Position numbers and translations under genes: made by a program. Of a stretch of DNA of 39,938 nt, positions 1-8,716 are shown piece by piece (within the stretch, counting starts at the first letter, position 1; each line of letters begins with the position of its first letter). Below the pieces are notes generated by a model. The model saw only the letters and a list, made by a program, of their open reading frames with translations, did no database searches and had not been told where the DNA came from. Source of the DNA: Bacillota bacterium (GTDB lineage: Bacteria; Bacillota; UBA4882; UBA8346); the NCBI GenBank assembly GCA_029553165.1, contig JAKPCT010000137.1:1-39938 (forward strand), written 5' to 3'.

Positions 1-587
1 CCATCAATCCCTAAATCGTCACACCCATCACTGACTTCACGAATGATCTCCCGCAATAAAGTTGTCTTTCCGGAAGCAGGAGGTGATAAAATCAATGTTT
101 TTAAAAACCGGCTGTCTTTCCACAAAAACGGTAAGACCGGCCTGGCAATCCCTCTGATCTGCCGGGCAATTCGAAGATTGAGACTTGACAGATCGCGAAT
201 CAATTTGATCTTTCCCGTTTCTAAAATAACATGACCGGTAAATCCAACCCGATGTCCACCGGGTAACGTTAAATATCCTTGGGCAAATTCTTCTTCTAAG
301 GCATAAAAGGACCCGTTGGTAATTGAGTTTAAAGTTCGGGCAAAATCTTCAGGGGTTAAAATATACGTCTGCGAGCTTACCGACTCCAAGCCACCAGCCC
401 GATTAAGCCAATAGGAACGATTTCCGGTAATAATTTCGATCGGACGTCCGATTCGCATCCGAATTTCAGTTATCTTACTCTGTTCCAAACTATTGACGTT
501 CTTGAGCATACTCCTAAGCGTATTGGGAAAAAAACGGATGATCTCATCCCAATCGTGTTCAGCTCTGCTAAATCGCTTATCATTCAT
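1..587 (-). CDS. spoIIIAA: Stage III sporulation protein AA, partial (N-terminal 195 codons)
   Basis: The gene runs off the left edge, so only the N-terminal part is present. I translated it by hand from an ATG at 587; GGAGAAGG lies 8 bases upstream as a good ribosome binding site. The protein reads MNDKRFSRAEHDWDEI and onward, contains the family-typical ALEEEFAQGYLTLPGGHRVGFTGH stretch in two parts (EEEFAQGYLTLPGG, then HRVGFTGHV), and reaches the Walker A loop SPPASGKTTLLREI about 20 residues before the edge. SpoIIIAA is the AAA-type ATPase of the SpoIIIA-SpoIIQ channel complex in the mother cell during endospore engulfment; it is known to resemble type II secretion ATPases. The terminator at 609-655 separates it from the gene upstream. 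The expected spoIIIAB-AH genes would lie beyond the window. Identification rests on recognised motifs and on the gene neighbourhood. Confidence 0.93.
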   Translation of the reverse strand, partial: MNDKRFSRAEHDWDEIIRFFPNTLRSMLKNVNSLEQSKITEIRMRIGRPIEIITGNRSYWLNRAGGLESVSSQTYILTPEDFARTLNSITNGSFYALEEEFAQGYLTLPGGHRVGFTGHVILETGKIKLIRDLSSLNLRIARQIRGIARPVLPFLWKDSRFLKTLILSPPASGKTTLLREIIREVSDGCDDLGID

Positions 588-608
588 CTTTAGAACCTTC
601 TCCAATAA

Positions 609-655
609 AAAAGTAGTAGCCCGTCCCTTATTTATGTTTATGGGGACGGGCTACT
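609..655 (-). terminator. Rho-independent terminator after the CD1247-family gene
   Basis: A perfect 13-bp stem, AGTAGCCCGTCCC (615-627) pairing with 643-655, encloses a 15-base AT-rich loop. Read on the minus strand it is followed by a run of six T within about 3 bases. It lies 27 bases past the stop of the gene at 682 and just upstream of the spoIIIAA ribosome binding site, so spoIIIAA probably has its own, sporulation-controlled promoter, which I could not locate in the short remaining gap. Confidence 0.88.
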
Positions 656-681
656 AATTATGACATCAAGAAAGATCATTT

Positions 682-1131
682 TTATAATAAATCTTTGTCA
701 CGATATACTGTCGGTCCATTGTCTTCCACTGTATGACTCCAGACCACCTGATTACACTCCGGACATACTACTTCATACTCACCGGCTTCATCAGTAAAAT
801 AGAGCTCTTCATGGCAATTGGGGCAAGAGATCTCGATCACTGTATCATCATCGTCGACCTCATTGGTAAAGATGATATCCGAATCACCCTGTTCTTCATC
901 CTCGATACTATAAAATTGCTTCTCTAACACACTTAAATCTTCATCAATTGCTTCAATATAATCGGCAAATTCGTCCTGGGAATTGGAGAGTTCATCCAAA
1001 TCATCCGCTACTACCTCGCAAAAATCGATCAACCCTTCCCAGACCATCTTTTCTTTACTATTTTGAGCAAGATCAACGCCTTGTAAAAGTCCTCGTAAAT
1101 AAGCGGCGCGTTCTTTCAGATCGTTATTCAT
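682..1131 (-). CDS. CD1247 N-terminal domain protein with zinc ribbon
   Basis: A 149-residue acidic protein. Residues 1-75 are helical and match the CD1247-type N-terminal domain as I remember it (ERAAYLRGLLQGVDL, then ADDLDEL and IEAIDEDLSVLE). A central acidic linker leads to a C-terminal zinc ribbon with CPNCHEELYF and, 17 residues further, CPECNQ, giving four cysteine ligands. The family is found near efp and spoIIIAA in Clostridia, but its function is not established to my knowledge. The start is supported by AAAGGGG 10 bases before the ATG. It lies between two terminators, so it can be transcribed alone. A regulatory or RNA/DNA-binding role is only a guess from the ribbon. Confidence 0.85.
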   Translation of the reverse strand: MNNDLKERAAYLRGLLQGVDLAQNSKEKMVWEGLIDFCEVVADDLDELSNSQDEFADYIEAIDEDLSVLEKQFYSIEDEEQGDSDIIFTNEVDDDDTVIEISCPNCHEELYFTDEAGEYEVVCPECNQVVWSHTVEDNGPTVYRDKDLL

Positions 1132-1222
1132 TTCAATTCAACCCCTTTCACTAAATAGTATTGCTGAAAAGTGAAGGGTTAATACAATCAAACTTTTAAA
1201 ACCTGACCGATTATGTTTAAAC

Positions 1223-1267
1223 AAAAAGCACCACCAAGGTTTAGGTTTATACCTAACCCAGCGGTGC
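1223..1267 (-). terminator. Probable Rho-independent terminator after efp
   Basis: An imperfect hairpin between 1228 and 1267 has GCACC/GGTGC at its base and AGGTTTAGGT/ACCTAACC near the loop, with small internal mismatches. On the minus strand it is followed by TTTTTG. It lies 30 bases beyond the efp stop codon. Confidence 0.75.
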
Positions 1268-1297
1268 AATTTATTTAAACAAAACTTTTGAAAGTTC

Positions 1298-1861
1298 TTA
1301 TTTGTTTACCCGTTTTAAGTATTGATTGGTTCTGGTATCAACTGACAATACATCGCCAACTTCGATGAAGAATGGGACGTTAACGACAACTCCAGTCTCC
1401 AACGTTGCCGGTTTCGAACCACCGGTCGCGGTGTCACCTTTAAATGATGGGTCGGTTGCAACAACCTCGAGCTCAACCGTATTTGGTAATTGAACTCCCA
1501 AAATCTCGTGGTTATATTGTTGAATCTCAACAATCATGTTTTCTTTGAGATATTTCGGAGCATCACCCATTTTAGCGGTCGGAATGGTTAACTGGTCGTA
1601 AGTTTCCATGTCCATAAAGGTGTAGCCGTCTTCCGTGTTGTAAAGATACTGCATCTCGCGATACTCAATCCGGGCAGTTTCCACTTTTTCATTAGCATTA
1701 AAAGTACGCTCTACCGAATAGCCTGTCCGGATATTTTTAAGTTTGGAACGGACAAATGCAGCACCTTTTCCAGGTTTAACATGCATAAACTCAACAACGG
1801 TATATAAGTCGCCATCAATTTCAATAGTGAGACCCGTTTTAAAATCAGTTACCGAAATCAT
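1298..1861 (-). CDS. efp: Elongation factor P
   Basis: A 187-residue EF-P of usual family length (about 185). EF-P enters the ribosomal E site and relieves stalling at polyproline stretches. The three beta-barrel domains are all present: the KOW-like N-terminal domain with the conserved loop KPGKGAAF, the central OB domain (residues about 65-127), and the C-terminal OB domain ending [12 protein letters not shown]. The tip lysine is K32, the residue that carries the 5-aminopentanol modification in Bacillus subtilis; whether it is modified here is unknown. The ATG at 1861 has AGGAGGAAG about 5 bases upstream. It follows papA by 88 bases and probably shares its transcript, ending at the terminator at 1223-1267. 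Confidence 0.98.
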   Translation of the reverse strand: MISVTDFKTGLTIEIDGDLYTVVEFMHVKPGKGAAFVRSKLKNIRTGYSVERTFNANEKVETARIEYREMQYLYNTEDGYTFMDMETYDQLTIPTAKMGDAPKYLKENMIVEIQQYNHEILGVQLPNTVELEVVATDPSFKGDTATGGSKPATLETGVVVNVPFFIEVGDVLSVDTRTNQYLKRVNK

Positions 1862-1949
1862 TACTAACTTCCTCCTTAAAAATGCTCAATAACCCTAAAA
1901 ATTTTACCATAAAATGCGAGTTTTGTCGAGGAATATATTGTTAATCTTA

Positions 1950-3023
1950 TTATAACTCGATCAGTTCTGTTTTGGGACTGCCCGTCAAATTGCGAACTCC
2001 TGTCTCACCCACTACTACCAGGTCTTCGATCCGTACTCCACCCCAATTGGGAAGATAGATCCCCGGTTCAACGGTTACAACTGAATCAAGCGGGATTTGA
2101 TTTGGCTCAGAGGGAGAAAGCCTCGGACTTTCGTGGATCTCCAGCCCAACACTGTGACCCAACCCATGACCAAAGTTAGCTCCATAACCCGCATCGGTTA
2201 TCAGTTCGCGGGCAAAAGCATCGGCTTCTTTACCGGTAAGCCCGCTCTTGAGCAAACTTAGCGCCCGCATTTGAGCATCTAAAACCAGCTGATAGATCTT
2301 CTTCTGTTCATCCGTTGCTCGACCAACCACAACGGTACGGGTCATATCAGCATGATAACCTTGATACAATGCACCACCATCAATGATAACCAGATCACCC
2401 GCTTGAATCTCTTTCCCGGAAGCAGCCCCATGCGGTAATGCCGAACGATACCCCGAAGCCACAATCGTAGTAAAGGCACTGCCTTCGGCACCATTCAAGC
2501 GTAACTGATAGTCAAACTCTAACGCCAGATCCCGCTCTTTAACTCCCGGTTTAATCTTGCTGATCGTCTGTTGCCAGGCAAGATCAGTGATCCTGGCCCC
2601 TTCGGCCAGAGTTTCAATCTCGGCAGTATCTTTTGCCCAGCGTCCGCGTTTAACTTCATCCGTCAACGCAACCAGCTCAACGTCTTGAGCCAGCTTAGCT
2701 ATTTGGAGATAATCCCTGTAAGTAACATCCTCTGCTTCAAAACCGATCCGTTTCCAGGCAGCAGCATTAATAACCTCAAAAACACTGGTCCAAACATATT
2801 GTCCCTGTTTAATTAGCTCAAATTTAACCGCTTCAATCCCCGCCTGCTCCCAATAACGAAAGTCAGTCACAATATAAGCTTTGGTTAACCCGACAACCAA
2901 AACCCCGGCCGAACCGGTAAACCCACTATAGTAACGACGGTTTTGCGGATTAGTTATTATTACAGCATCCAGTTGTTGATCGTTCAAGATCCGGTATAAT
3001 TTGTGGAGTCGCGTTTGATTCAT
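1950..3023 (-). CDS. papA: Xaa-Pro aminopeptidase, M24 family (PapA/YqhT type)
   Basis: A 357-residue metallopeptidase of family M24B, which removes N-terminal residues preceding proline and acts in the cytoplasm. The N-terminal creatinase-like domain covers residues about 1-130 and the pita-bread catalytic domain the rest. All five metal ligands can be placed by motif: D215 (IIDGG), D226 (YHADMTRT), H290 (GHGLGHSVGLEIHE), E319 (TVEPGIY) and E333 (VRIEDL). It lies directly upstream of efp as in Bacillus, where the pair is yqhT-efp. No signal peptide is seen. Whether it cleaves dipeptides (prolidase) or longer peptides cannot be told from sequence; the chromosomal context favours the PapA-type aminopeptidase. 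Confidence 0.94.
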   Translation of the reverse strand: MNQTRLHKLYRILNDQQLDAVIITNPQNRRYYSGFTGSAGVLVVGLTKAYIVTDFRYWEQAGIEAVKFELIKQGQYVWTSVFEVINAAAWKRIGFEAEDVTYRDYLQIAKLAQDVELVALTDEVKRGRWAKDTAEIETLAEGARITDLAWQQTISKIKPGVKERDLALEFDYQLRLNGAEGSAFTTIVASGYRSALPHGAASGKEIQAGDLVIIDGGALYQGYHADMTRTVVVGRATDEQKKIYQLVLDAQMRALSLLKSGLTGKEADAFARELITDAGYGANFGHGLGHSVGLEIHESPRLSPSEPNQIPLDSVVTVEPGIYLPNWGGVRIEDLVVVGETGVRNLTGSPKTELIEL

Positions 3024-3045
3024 GTTTTCACCCTACTCAATAGGC

Positions 3046-3510
3046 TTATTTGTAATTGTCAATAATTAAATCCTTGATTATTCTGATATTTTCCGGCGTT
3101 GCTTCCCATCTTCCATAATTCCCGCGATAGGTATTAAAGATACCATCAGTTTTGGAATCCACAAACAAGATCCAACTGCTCCCCTTTTTGGGCATGATCA
3201 GATCGTGAAATTGCCACCCATCCTCTGGAAGACATGCGGAACCATCCTCAAATCTGTATTTAACCTTGAGCGTTTTATTTACCGCTGCTCCTTTAAGGAT
3301 CTCTTCAAGGCTATATGTTGCAATCGGACCATTAAAATAGTCAATTGTATTATTTGAAGAATAATGCTTGTACTTAGCGATCACAATAGATGTAGAATGG
3401 ACAACAGCTTCCTTTACATCCGGCGCAACCATCGGTTTGGCTTCCACTACAAATTGGAACAGCAAAAAATTAACCACCGACAGGATTAGCAATAACCCCT
3501 TTTTCATCAT
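3046..3510 (-). CDS. Small secreted protein of unknown function
   Basis: I do not recognise this 154-residue protein. It starts MMKKGLLLILSVVNFLLFQF and has a clear signal peptide, with probable cleavage after VEA-K near residue 24. The mature part (about 130 residues) is mixed alpha/beta with motifs YSLEEILKG, KKGSSWILFVD and NTYRGNYGRWEAT; it has one cysteine only. AGAGGAG lies 4-7 bases upstream of two adjacent ATG codons, either of which could be used. It is the last of four small genes that separate papA from the shikimate operon. The beta-rich middle and tail suggest a small extracytoplasmic fold, but no function can be assigned. Confidence 0.7.
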   Translation of the reverse strand: MMKKGLLLILSVVNFLLFQFVVEAKPMVAPDVKEAVVHSTSIVIAKYKHYSSNNTIDYFNGPIATYSLEEILKGAAVNKTLKVKYRFEDGSACLPEDGWQFHDLIMPKKGSSWILFVDSKTDGIFNTYRGNYGRWEATPENIRIIKDLIIDNYK

Positions 3511-3549
3511 TTACTCCTCTTTAATACTGGAAAATCCGCCCAAGACATA

Positions 3550-4164
3550 TTAATCTTCACTTCTAATATACTGATGATCTTTGAAGTATTGGTAAGGCGA
3601 TATTTCAGCAATAATAGAGCCCTTTAGTTCGCCACATTTCGGACAAGCATTTTTATATGTACCACCACATTCACAACTTGGAGGTTCAGATTCTGAATAA
3701 ACCGACTTAAAATAGACGTTGCCGCACTCCGAGCAGATCAACGAAAATATATCCAGAAATCCACTCACACCCATTGAGAAATAATGCGTGTTACATTTTG
3801 TACATCTCTTTTTTAATACACTTTCAACAGGTCCACGCAGTTGGACGATTGCTTTCCATTCATCTCGCTTATAAATAGCTAAAAGATCAATCCGCTGCTG
3901 ATATTGGACCCATTTCAACAAACTCAATAGCTTTGGGATTCCCTCAAGACACCCTGGTTCAAAGGAGGTCATCCCTCTCCATTCACGCATGATAATCTCA
4001 ATTGCTGAAACTTGTTCACTGGTTAAAGTTGGTTCTCTAAAAACCTTCTCCGCAAAAAGGGGCTTAATAAATTTACTTATAGCAGCAACAGACTCTTTGT
4101 TTCCTTGTAACTGCTCTTGGAGCATGAATATTAATTGGTTTAAGTAATCCACTTTATCACCCAC
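3550..4164 (-). CDS. Zinc-ribbon protein of unknown function
   Basis: This 204-residue cytoplasmic protein has an all-helical N-terminal half (residues about 1-125) and a cysteine-rich C-terminal half. The C-terminal part holds CTKCNTHYF, CSECGNVYF and CECGGTYKNACPKCG, i.e. four CxxC/CxC pairs that could form two zinc sites. The start is a GTG at 4164 with no convincing ribosome binding site, so the true start may be a few codons downstream. I do not recognise the family. Its neighbours are an unknown secreted protein and an unknown cytoplasmic protein, all in the same direction with 36-39 base gaps, so the three may form one unit. Confidence 0.68.
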   Translation of the reverse strand: MGDKVDYLNQLIFMLQEQLQGNKESVAAISKFIKPLFAEKVFREPTLTSEQVSAIEIIMREWRGMTSFEPGCLEGIPKLLSLLKWVQYQQRIDLLAIYKRDEWKAIVQLRGPVESVLKKRCTKCNTHYFSMGVSGFLDIFSLICSECGNVYFKSVYSESEPPSCECGGTYKNACPKCGELKGSIIAEISPYQYFKDHQYIRSED

Positions 4165-4200
4165 TTCAATTGGGCTTCTATTTCACAGATAACTTCTCTG

Positions 4201-4740
4201 TCAAGGTTCACTTAAGTATTTAGAAAAAACATTAACATACCTGCTGTCAAAGGTCACATTGGTAATCTCGGAATACTTAATCTTGGTCGGTTGTTCGTCC
4301 CAACATGTTCCTTCCAATATTCTGGCCGCATCGTCAGGATCTACTCCCGGACTATCCCAATAAATACCCAGACCAGCCCATGAATACTCTTGACTTGCAT
4401 TTATCGCTATTACTCCCCACGGCAATTGATATAAATAGTCTAAAAACTCCTGCTTTAACCGAAGTTTTTCTTCATAAGTAAATCTTTCATCTAAAAATAA
4501 AGCTTCTCCCAAAATACATAATGGGAAATGTTCCTTACCACCTATTGATGACCCGGATCTATCAAGCCATAATAAGGAATCAGGGTAATCGTTAATATCT
4601 AGCATTGGTTCAGAATCAAAAATTTCCTCAACCGAATAACCCCTTTTTAATTTGGTCATTACTTTTCGAAGTTCTGCTTTTACTTTTTGATATTTACCAT
4701 AGAACAGTTGGGGAACTTCCAGGGTTATAGGTGTATTCAT
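4201..4740 (-). CDS. Conserved-looking hypothetical protein
   Basis: I do not recognise this 179-residue protein. It has no signal peptide or membrane segment and no cysteine-rich motif. It is rich in aromatic residues in its C-terminal half (WGVIAINASQEYSWAGLGIY, then DPDDAARILEGTCW). The ATG at 4740 is preceded by AGAGAGG at a rather long 12-base spacing. It lies between the GNAT gene upstream and the zinc-ribbon gene downstream. Codon use looks like a real gene and the reading frame is uninterrupted, but nothing supports a functional call. Confidence 0.66.
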   Translation of the reverse strand: MNTPITLEVPQLFYGKYQKVKAELRKVMTKLKRGYSVEEIFDSEPMLDINDYPDSLLWLDRSGSSIGGKEHFPLCILGEALFLDERFTYEEKLRLKQEFLDYLYQLPWGVIAINASQEYSWAGLGIYWDSPGVDPDDAARILEGTCWDEQPTKIKYSEITNVTFDSRYVNVFSKYLSEP

Positions 4741-4786
4741 AAATTAATTACACCTCTCTTAAAGAATACCTGTTCTTAACATTAAG

Positions 4787-5239
4787 CTATTCCCGTAAAT
4801 TCTTCTTCAGATAGATCATATCAACCAACTGGATATCGCCATCAAACATCAGGTGGTCGTAATTGTCGACAAAAAAATCCTTCACCCGATGGGACTGGAC
4901 AAAGCCGCAACTTTCATAAAACGATAAGGCCCGTGGCGTTTCACCGGTCCCGACAAGCATCGTCTGAAAGTCTTTTTGATAATAATCGCAGATGTATTTG
5001 ATCAATGCCCTGCCATACCCTCGGCCCTGATATTTCTCATAGGTCGCAATGTTTTTCAACTCGCAGGTTTCACTGTCTAATGCCACTACTACACAGACAC
5101 TCTTTAAATCACCATCATATAAAGCAAACAAGTCTCCCTGTAGCAAGTACTTGTCGATCATATTCTCCTGCTCATCCGCCAACAACAATAAATCAAGAAA
5201 CTGTTTCTTATTTTCAGTAACTTTTTCAATTTTGATCAT
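4787..5239 (-). CDS. GNAT-family N-acetyltransferase (YvbK-like)
   Basis: A 150-residue single-domain GNAT enzyme that would transfer an acetyl group from acetyl-CoA to an amine. The acetyl-CoA pyrophosphate loop is seen as [13 protein letters not shown] (residues about 68-80), preceded by the beta-4 strand CELKNIAT and followed by the motif-B region [14 protein letters not shown]. The C-terminal part ([22 protein letters not shown]) resembles YvbK-type acetyltransferases of Bacillus; this is recognition from memory. The substrate is unknown. The gene heads the run of four small genes between aroQ and papA, 76 bases after the aroQ stop. Confidence 0.85.
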   Translation of the reverse strand: MIKIEKVTENKKQFLDLLLLADEQENMIDKYLLQGDLFALYDGDLKSVCVVVALDSETCELKNIATYEKYQGRGYGRALIKYICDYYQKDFQTMLVGTGETPRALSFYESCGFVQSHRVKDFFVDNYDHLMFDGDIQLVDMIYLKKNLRE

Positions 5240-5315
5240 AGCGTTATTTCCTCAGCAACTAATTCATCAAGTTATAATTTTCGTTAAATCGTCCGCGTTA
5301 GCAGATCGCCCTCAC

Positions 5316-5762
5316 TCAACCTTTCTTTTCACACAACAAACTCCAGATCGCCCGAAGCCCTAACAAGTAACTATCGACGCCAAAGCCCATGATCTGCCCG
5401 GTGGCGATCGGCGCAATCACCGAATGATGACGAAATTCTTCCCGTCTATGGACATTGCTCAAATGGACCTCAACCACCGGATGAGCGACACTCGCCAACG
5501 CATCACGTAAAGCGTAGCTATAATGAGTATATGCCCCGGGGTTAATCAGGATTGCCTGAGCCCATTCGGCTTCCGCCTGGATAGTATCGATTAATGCTCC
5601 TTCCGAGTTGCTTTGGAAGATCTTTAACGTAACTCCAAGTTCACTGGCGAGATTGGTTAACTGTTCATTGATCTCTGCCAAAGTGGTATGACCGTAAACT
5701 TCCGGTTCCCGTTTCCCCAGCCAATTAAGGTTCGGACCATGTAATACTAATACTCGATACAT
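5316..5762 (-). CDS. aroQ: 3-dehydroquinate dehydratase, type II
   Basis: A 148-residue type II dehydroquinase, the usual length, which converts 3-dehydroquinate to 3-dehydroshikimate in the shikimate pathway. The N-terminal [19 protein letters not shown] carries the catalytic arginine (R18) and tyrosine (Y23) on the flexible loop; [16 protein letters not shown] binds substrate; [17 protein letters not shown] contains the catalytic histidine H100. It starts one base after the aroB stop codon, with GGGGGCG inside the end of aroB as ribosome binding site, so it is the last gene of the aroC-K-B-Q operon. In Bacillus subtilis the orthologue also sits next to papA and efp. Confidence 0.97.
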   Translation of the reverse strand: MYRVLVLHGPNLNWLGKREPEVYGHTTLAEINEQLTNLASELGVTLKIFQSNSEGALIDTIQAEAEWAQAILINPGAYTHYSYALRDALASVAHPVVEVHLSNVHRREEFRHHSVIAPIATGQIMGFGVDSYLLGLRAIWSLLCEKKG

Positions 5763-5763
5763 T

Positions 5764-6861
5764 TCAGATCGCCCCCATTTCGGTTAAAACCCCTTGGACC
5801 ACGTCCAGCGGTATATCCGTTGCGATTTCCACTTCACCAAGGCGTTTTGGCATCACCCAACGCAACTTACCATACTCGACCTTTTTATCAAGGTTCATAC
5901 TGTCGCAAATCGCTGTAACCGCTAATTCCGGAATCCGGACCGGTAGATTTAATCCTGTCAGACACTTCTCCAGCAGTTCGATCAATGATGCATCTTTCAA
6001 CAATCCGGTTTTAACTGCGATTCGTGTTGCAGCTACCATACCTAAGGCAACGGCTTCACCATGTCTAAATCGGTTGTAATTAGTGATACTTTCTAAACTA
6101 TGACCGATGGTATGTCCAAAATTAAGGTACGCGCGGATTCCGGTTTCTTTTTCATCTTCTTCAACTACTGCCGCCTTAATCTTACATGAGCCAAGGACCA
6201 CATAGGTCATAAAATTGGAGTCCAGCTTGAGGATTGCTTCTCGCTCAGCTGCAACCAAATTAAAATAATTTTCATCCAGAATAATTCCATGCTTGATTAC
6301 TTCCGCCATCCCCGCGCTCAACTCTCTTGGTGGCAATGTCTTTAAGGTAGTAACATCCGCAATTACCACATCCGGTTGATAAAATGCGCCAATCATGTTT
6401 TTACCAAGCGGATGGTTTACTGCCACTTTACCGCCGATACTGGAATCAACCTGCGCCAGTAAAGTGGTTGGGACCTGCACCAATCTTACCCCCCGCATAT
6501 AGGTAGCGGCAACAAAACCGGTCAGATCACCGATCACTCCGCCGCCAAGGGCAATCAGTGTTGTCTTGCGGTCGTAACGATCATTCAGCAACCGATCGTA
6601 GATACGATTGGCTTGTTCCAATGATTTATATTCTTCGCCATCGGGAATCTCGATATAGTCAACCTGGTAACCGGCAGTTGTCAATGATAACAGCAATGGC
6701 TGTAAATACCACTGGGCAACCGTCGGATTGGTTACGATTAAGATTCTTCCCTTAATTTGGTGTTCTTGAAGTAAACGTCCCGCCTCTTCAATCAATCCTT
6801 CACCAATCAAGATTGAATAGATACGGCTCTTCTCAGCTAAATGCAGTTTAACAGTCTCCAT
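5764..6861 (-). CDS. aroB: 3-dehydroquinate synthase
   Basis: A 365-residue enzyme that cyclises DAHP to 3-dehydroquinate using NAD and a divalent metal. The NAD site is seen as [21 protein letters not shown] (105 to about 124, quoted in part as [11 protein letters not shown]). Zinc ligands by motif are E187 (MAEVIKHG), H250 (NFGHTIGH) and H267 ([10 protein letters not shown]). I chose the ATG at 6861; a TTG one codon upstream is also possible. The start overlaps the end of aroK by 14 bases and AGGAGAGG inside aroK serves as ribosome binding site, which indicates translational coupling. Confidence 0.97.
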   Translation of the reverse strand: METVKLHLAEKSRIYSILIGEGLIEEAGRLLQEHQIKGRILIVTNPTVAQWYLQPLLLSLTTAGYQVDYIEIPDGEEYKSLEQANRIYDRLLNDRYDRKTTLIALGGGVIGDLTGFVAATYMRGVRLVQVPTTLLAQVDSSIGGKVAVNHPLGKNMIGAFYQPDVVIADVTTLKTLPPRELSAGMAEVIKHGIILDENYFNLVAAEREAILKLDSNFMTYVVLGSCKIKAAVVEEDEKETGIRAYLNFGHTIGHSLESITNYNRFRHGEAVALGMVAATRIAVKTGLLKDASLIELLEKCLTGLNLPVRIPELAVTAICDSMNLDKKVEYGKLRWVMPKRLGEVEIATDIPLDVVQGVLTEMGAI

Positions 6862-7375
6862 CAATCCTCAACCCTCTCCTCTTCATTTCTGCAAGAATAT
6901 CAGCAATAAGCACTTCAGGATCCCAAAGCGAAGTATCAATTGCCAGGTCGGCATTGGCATAACAGCTGGCCCGTTCAGCAAGGAGTTGCTTGATCCTTGC
7001 CAATGGATCTGCTACTTGCAATAACGGACGATTGGTATCTCTGGACGCCCGTTGGTAGATCACCTCCGGCGCAGCAGTTAAACAAACAATCAGACTGCTT
7101 GGCCGCAGTTGGTGGATATTCTCCGGATTAAGGGGGAAACCCCCGCCGGTCGCGATCACTTTCTTCTCAGCAGAAGCTAATTCCTTTGCGACACTGGCTT
7201 CCAGTTGCCGAAAATAACTCTCACCCTTTTCCGCAAAGATCCGGGGAATTGAACAACCTGCTTTCTGCTCAATCAATTTATCAGTATCAAGATACTCCCA
7301 GTTCAAACGTTTCGCTAAAGCCTTTCCAAGCGTAGATTTACCGGTAGCCATAAATCCAATTAAGACTATATTCAT
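6848..7375 (-). CDS. aroK: Shikimate kinase
   Basis: A 175-residue NMP-kinase-fold enzyme that phosphorylates shikimate with ATP. The Walker A loop GFMATGKST spans residues 7-15, the shikimate/Mg site DTD is at 30-32, the substrate-binding loop TGGGFPL follows at about 76-82, and the lid arginine region is around RASRDTNRPLL. Its ATG overlaps the aroC stop as ATGA, a typical sign of coupled translation. All signature motifs are intact. aroK and aroL cannot be told apart by sequence; only one copy is in this window. Confidence 0.96.
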   Translation of the reverse strand: MNIVLIGFMATGKSTLGKALAKRLNWEYLDTDKLIEQKAGCSIPRIFAEKGESYFRQLEASVAKELASAEKKVIATGGGFPLNPENIHQLRPSSLIVCLTAAPEVIYQRASRDTNRPLLQVADPLARIKQLLAERASCYANADLAIDTSLWDPEVLIADILAEMKRRGLRIDGDC

Positions 7376-8571
7376 TGGGCAGTTACCCGCTTTTGATATT
7401 CAGTATAGTAATTGTGGACGTCTGCCAAAGTAGAACCCGAAAAGTTTTCAAGGAAAGCGTCTGCCAATACCCAACAGGCCATCGCTTCCGCTACCACCGC
7501 TGCCGCAGGTACGGCACAGACATCAGAACGCTCCACACTGGCGCTAACAACTTCTTTAGTCTGAAGATCAACTGTCTGGAGTGGTTGGTACAAAGTCGGG
7601 ATTGGTTTCATTGCCAACCGAATCCGGATCAGTTCGCCATTACTGATGCCACCCTCAATTCCACCGGCATTGTTGGTTTGACGATAGAAGTTTCTTTCCT
7701 GACTGTAATAAATCTGGTCATGGACTTCCGAACCGAACAGACCCGCCACTTGAAAGCCAAGTCCAATCTCCACTCCCTTAATCGCTGGAATACTCATCAG
7801 TGCTGCAGTTAACCGGGCATCCAACCGCCGGTCCCAATGAACATGACTGCCTAAGCCAACAGGAATCCCACTGGCCAGTACCTCAATCACTCCTCCTAAT
7901 GAATCCCCGCGTTCTTTTGCCTGATCGATCTGGTTGATCATTGCTTCCGCAGCGGCCGGATCCGGAGTTGCAACAGGAGAATTAGCAACATTGAAACGGT
8001 ATACCGCCAAATCTTCAGGTACCTCCGTAGCAACAGCCTTACCGATCTGCAGGACGCCACTGAAGACCTCAATCCCAAATTCGCCGAGCAGTTTCCTGGC
8101 TACCGCTCCCACTGCCACCCGCATGGCAGTTTCTCTGGCACTGGCACGTTCTAAAATATTACGCAGATCCTGATGTCCATATTTTAAAGCTCCGGCCAGA
8201 TCAGCATGTCCCGGTCGCGGTTTTGTAACCGTGGCGGCGATCTGCGATAGTCTTTGATCAGCAGCAATAGTTACCGTCTCCGGTGTTTCAAGCTTCTCTA
8301 CGGACATCACCTGCGACCAGCGTTCCCAGTCTTTATTCTCAATCTGTAACGCGATTGGCGACCCTAACGTCAGACCACCACGTACCCCTGACAGAATAGT
8401 TACCTGATCGCCTTCGATCTTCATCCGGCCACCCCGTCCATAGCCTTGCCGCCGCCGGTCCAAATCCCGTTGAATGTCCAAGGCTGTTAATGGCAGATTA
8501 GCCGGAAATCCCTCTATTATTGCAGTTAAAGCCGGTCCATGTGATTCCCCGGCAGTCAGAAAACGGATCAT
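7372..8571 (-). CDS. aroC: Chorismate synthase
   Basis: A 399-residue FMN-dependent enzyme that converts EPSP to chorismate. The N-terminus MIRFLTAGESHGPALTAIIEG and the basic patch RRRQGYGRGGRM are family signatures, and H11 in GESHG is the conserved catalytic histidine. Further conserved stretches are RPGHADLAGALKYG, ERASARETA and NAGGIEGGISNGE, which bind FMN and substrate. The length suits the longer Gram-positive form. It is the first gene of the aro operon. The 145-base gap upstream contains a short GC-rich hairpin but no promoter that I can name with confidence. Confidence 0.97.
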   Translation of the reverse strand: MIRFLTAGESHGPALTAIIEGFPANLPLTALDIQRDLDRRRQGYGRGGRMKIEGDQVTILSGVRGGLTLGSPIALQIENKDWERWSQVMSVEKLETPETVTIAADQRLSQIAATVTKPRPGHADLAGALKYGHQDLRNILERASARETAMRVAVGAVARKLLGEFGIEVFSGVLQIGKAVATEVPEDLAVYRFNVANSPVATPDPAAAEAMINQIDQAKERGDSLGGVIEVLASGIPVGLGSHVHWDRRLDARLTAALMSIPAIKGVEIGLGFQVAGLFGSEVHDQIYYSQERNFYRQTNNAGGIEGGISNGELIRIRLAMKPIPTLYQPLQTVDLQTKEVVSASVERSDVCAVPAAAVVAEAMACWVLADAFLENFSGSTLADVHNYYTEYQKRVTAQ

Positions 8572-8612
8572 CTTGTATGAACTCCTTGATAGTGTAGCTA
8601 TTATTGTGATTA

Positions 8613-8629
8613 AAGCCCGTCCAGGGCTT
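8613..8629 (-). other. Short GC-rich hairpin in the aro operon leader
   Basis: AAGCCC (8613-8618) pairs with GGGCTT (8624-8629) around a 5-base loop. On the minus strand only three T follow, so it is at best a weak terminator for the guanylyltransferase gene upstream, or a structure in the leader of aroC, 42 bases ahead of its start. No leader peptide or T-box motif was recognised here. Confidence 0.3.
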
Positions 8630-8716
8630 GCACAAATGATAATTTAAATTATAAATGAATTCGTCCTATAAAGCAATTTTTGGATCAAAAAAGAACCAAA
8701 ACTTATTTATTTAATC

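Noticed and set aside
43..234. Plus-strand open frame of 63 codons
   Set aside because: It lies antisense inside spoIIIAA, whose frame on the minus strand is clearly the coding one.
7375..7812. Plus-strand open frame of 145 codons
   Set aside because: It is antisense to the conserved aroC coding region and has no recognisable protein features.
8572..8716. Possible T-box or leader-peptide attenuator before aroC
   Set aside because: Only one short hairpin is seen; no T-box sequence, Trp/Phe/Tyr-rich short frame or competing structure was found.
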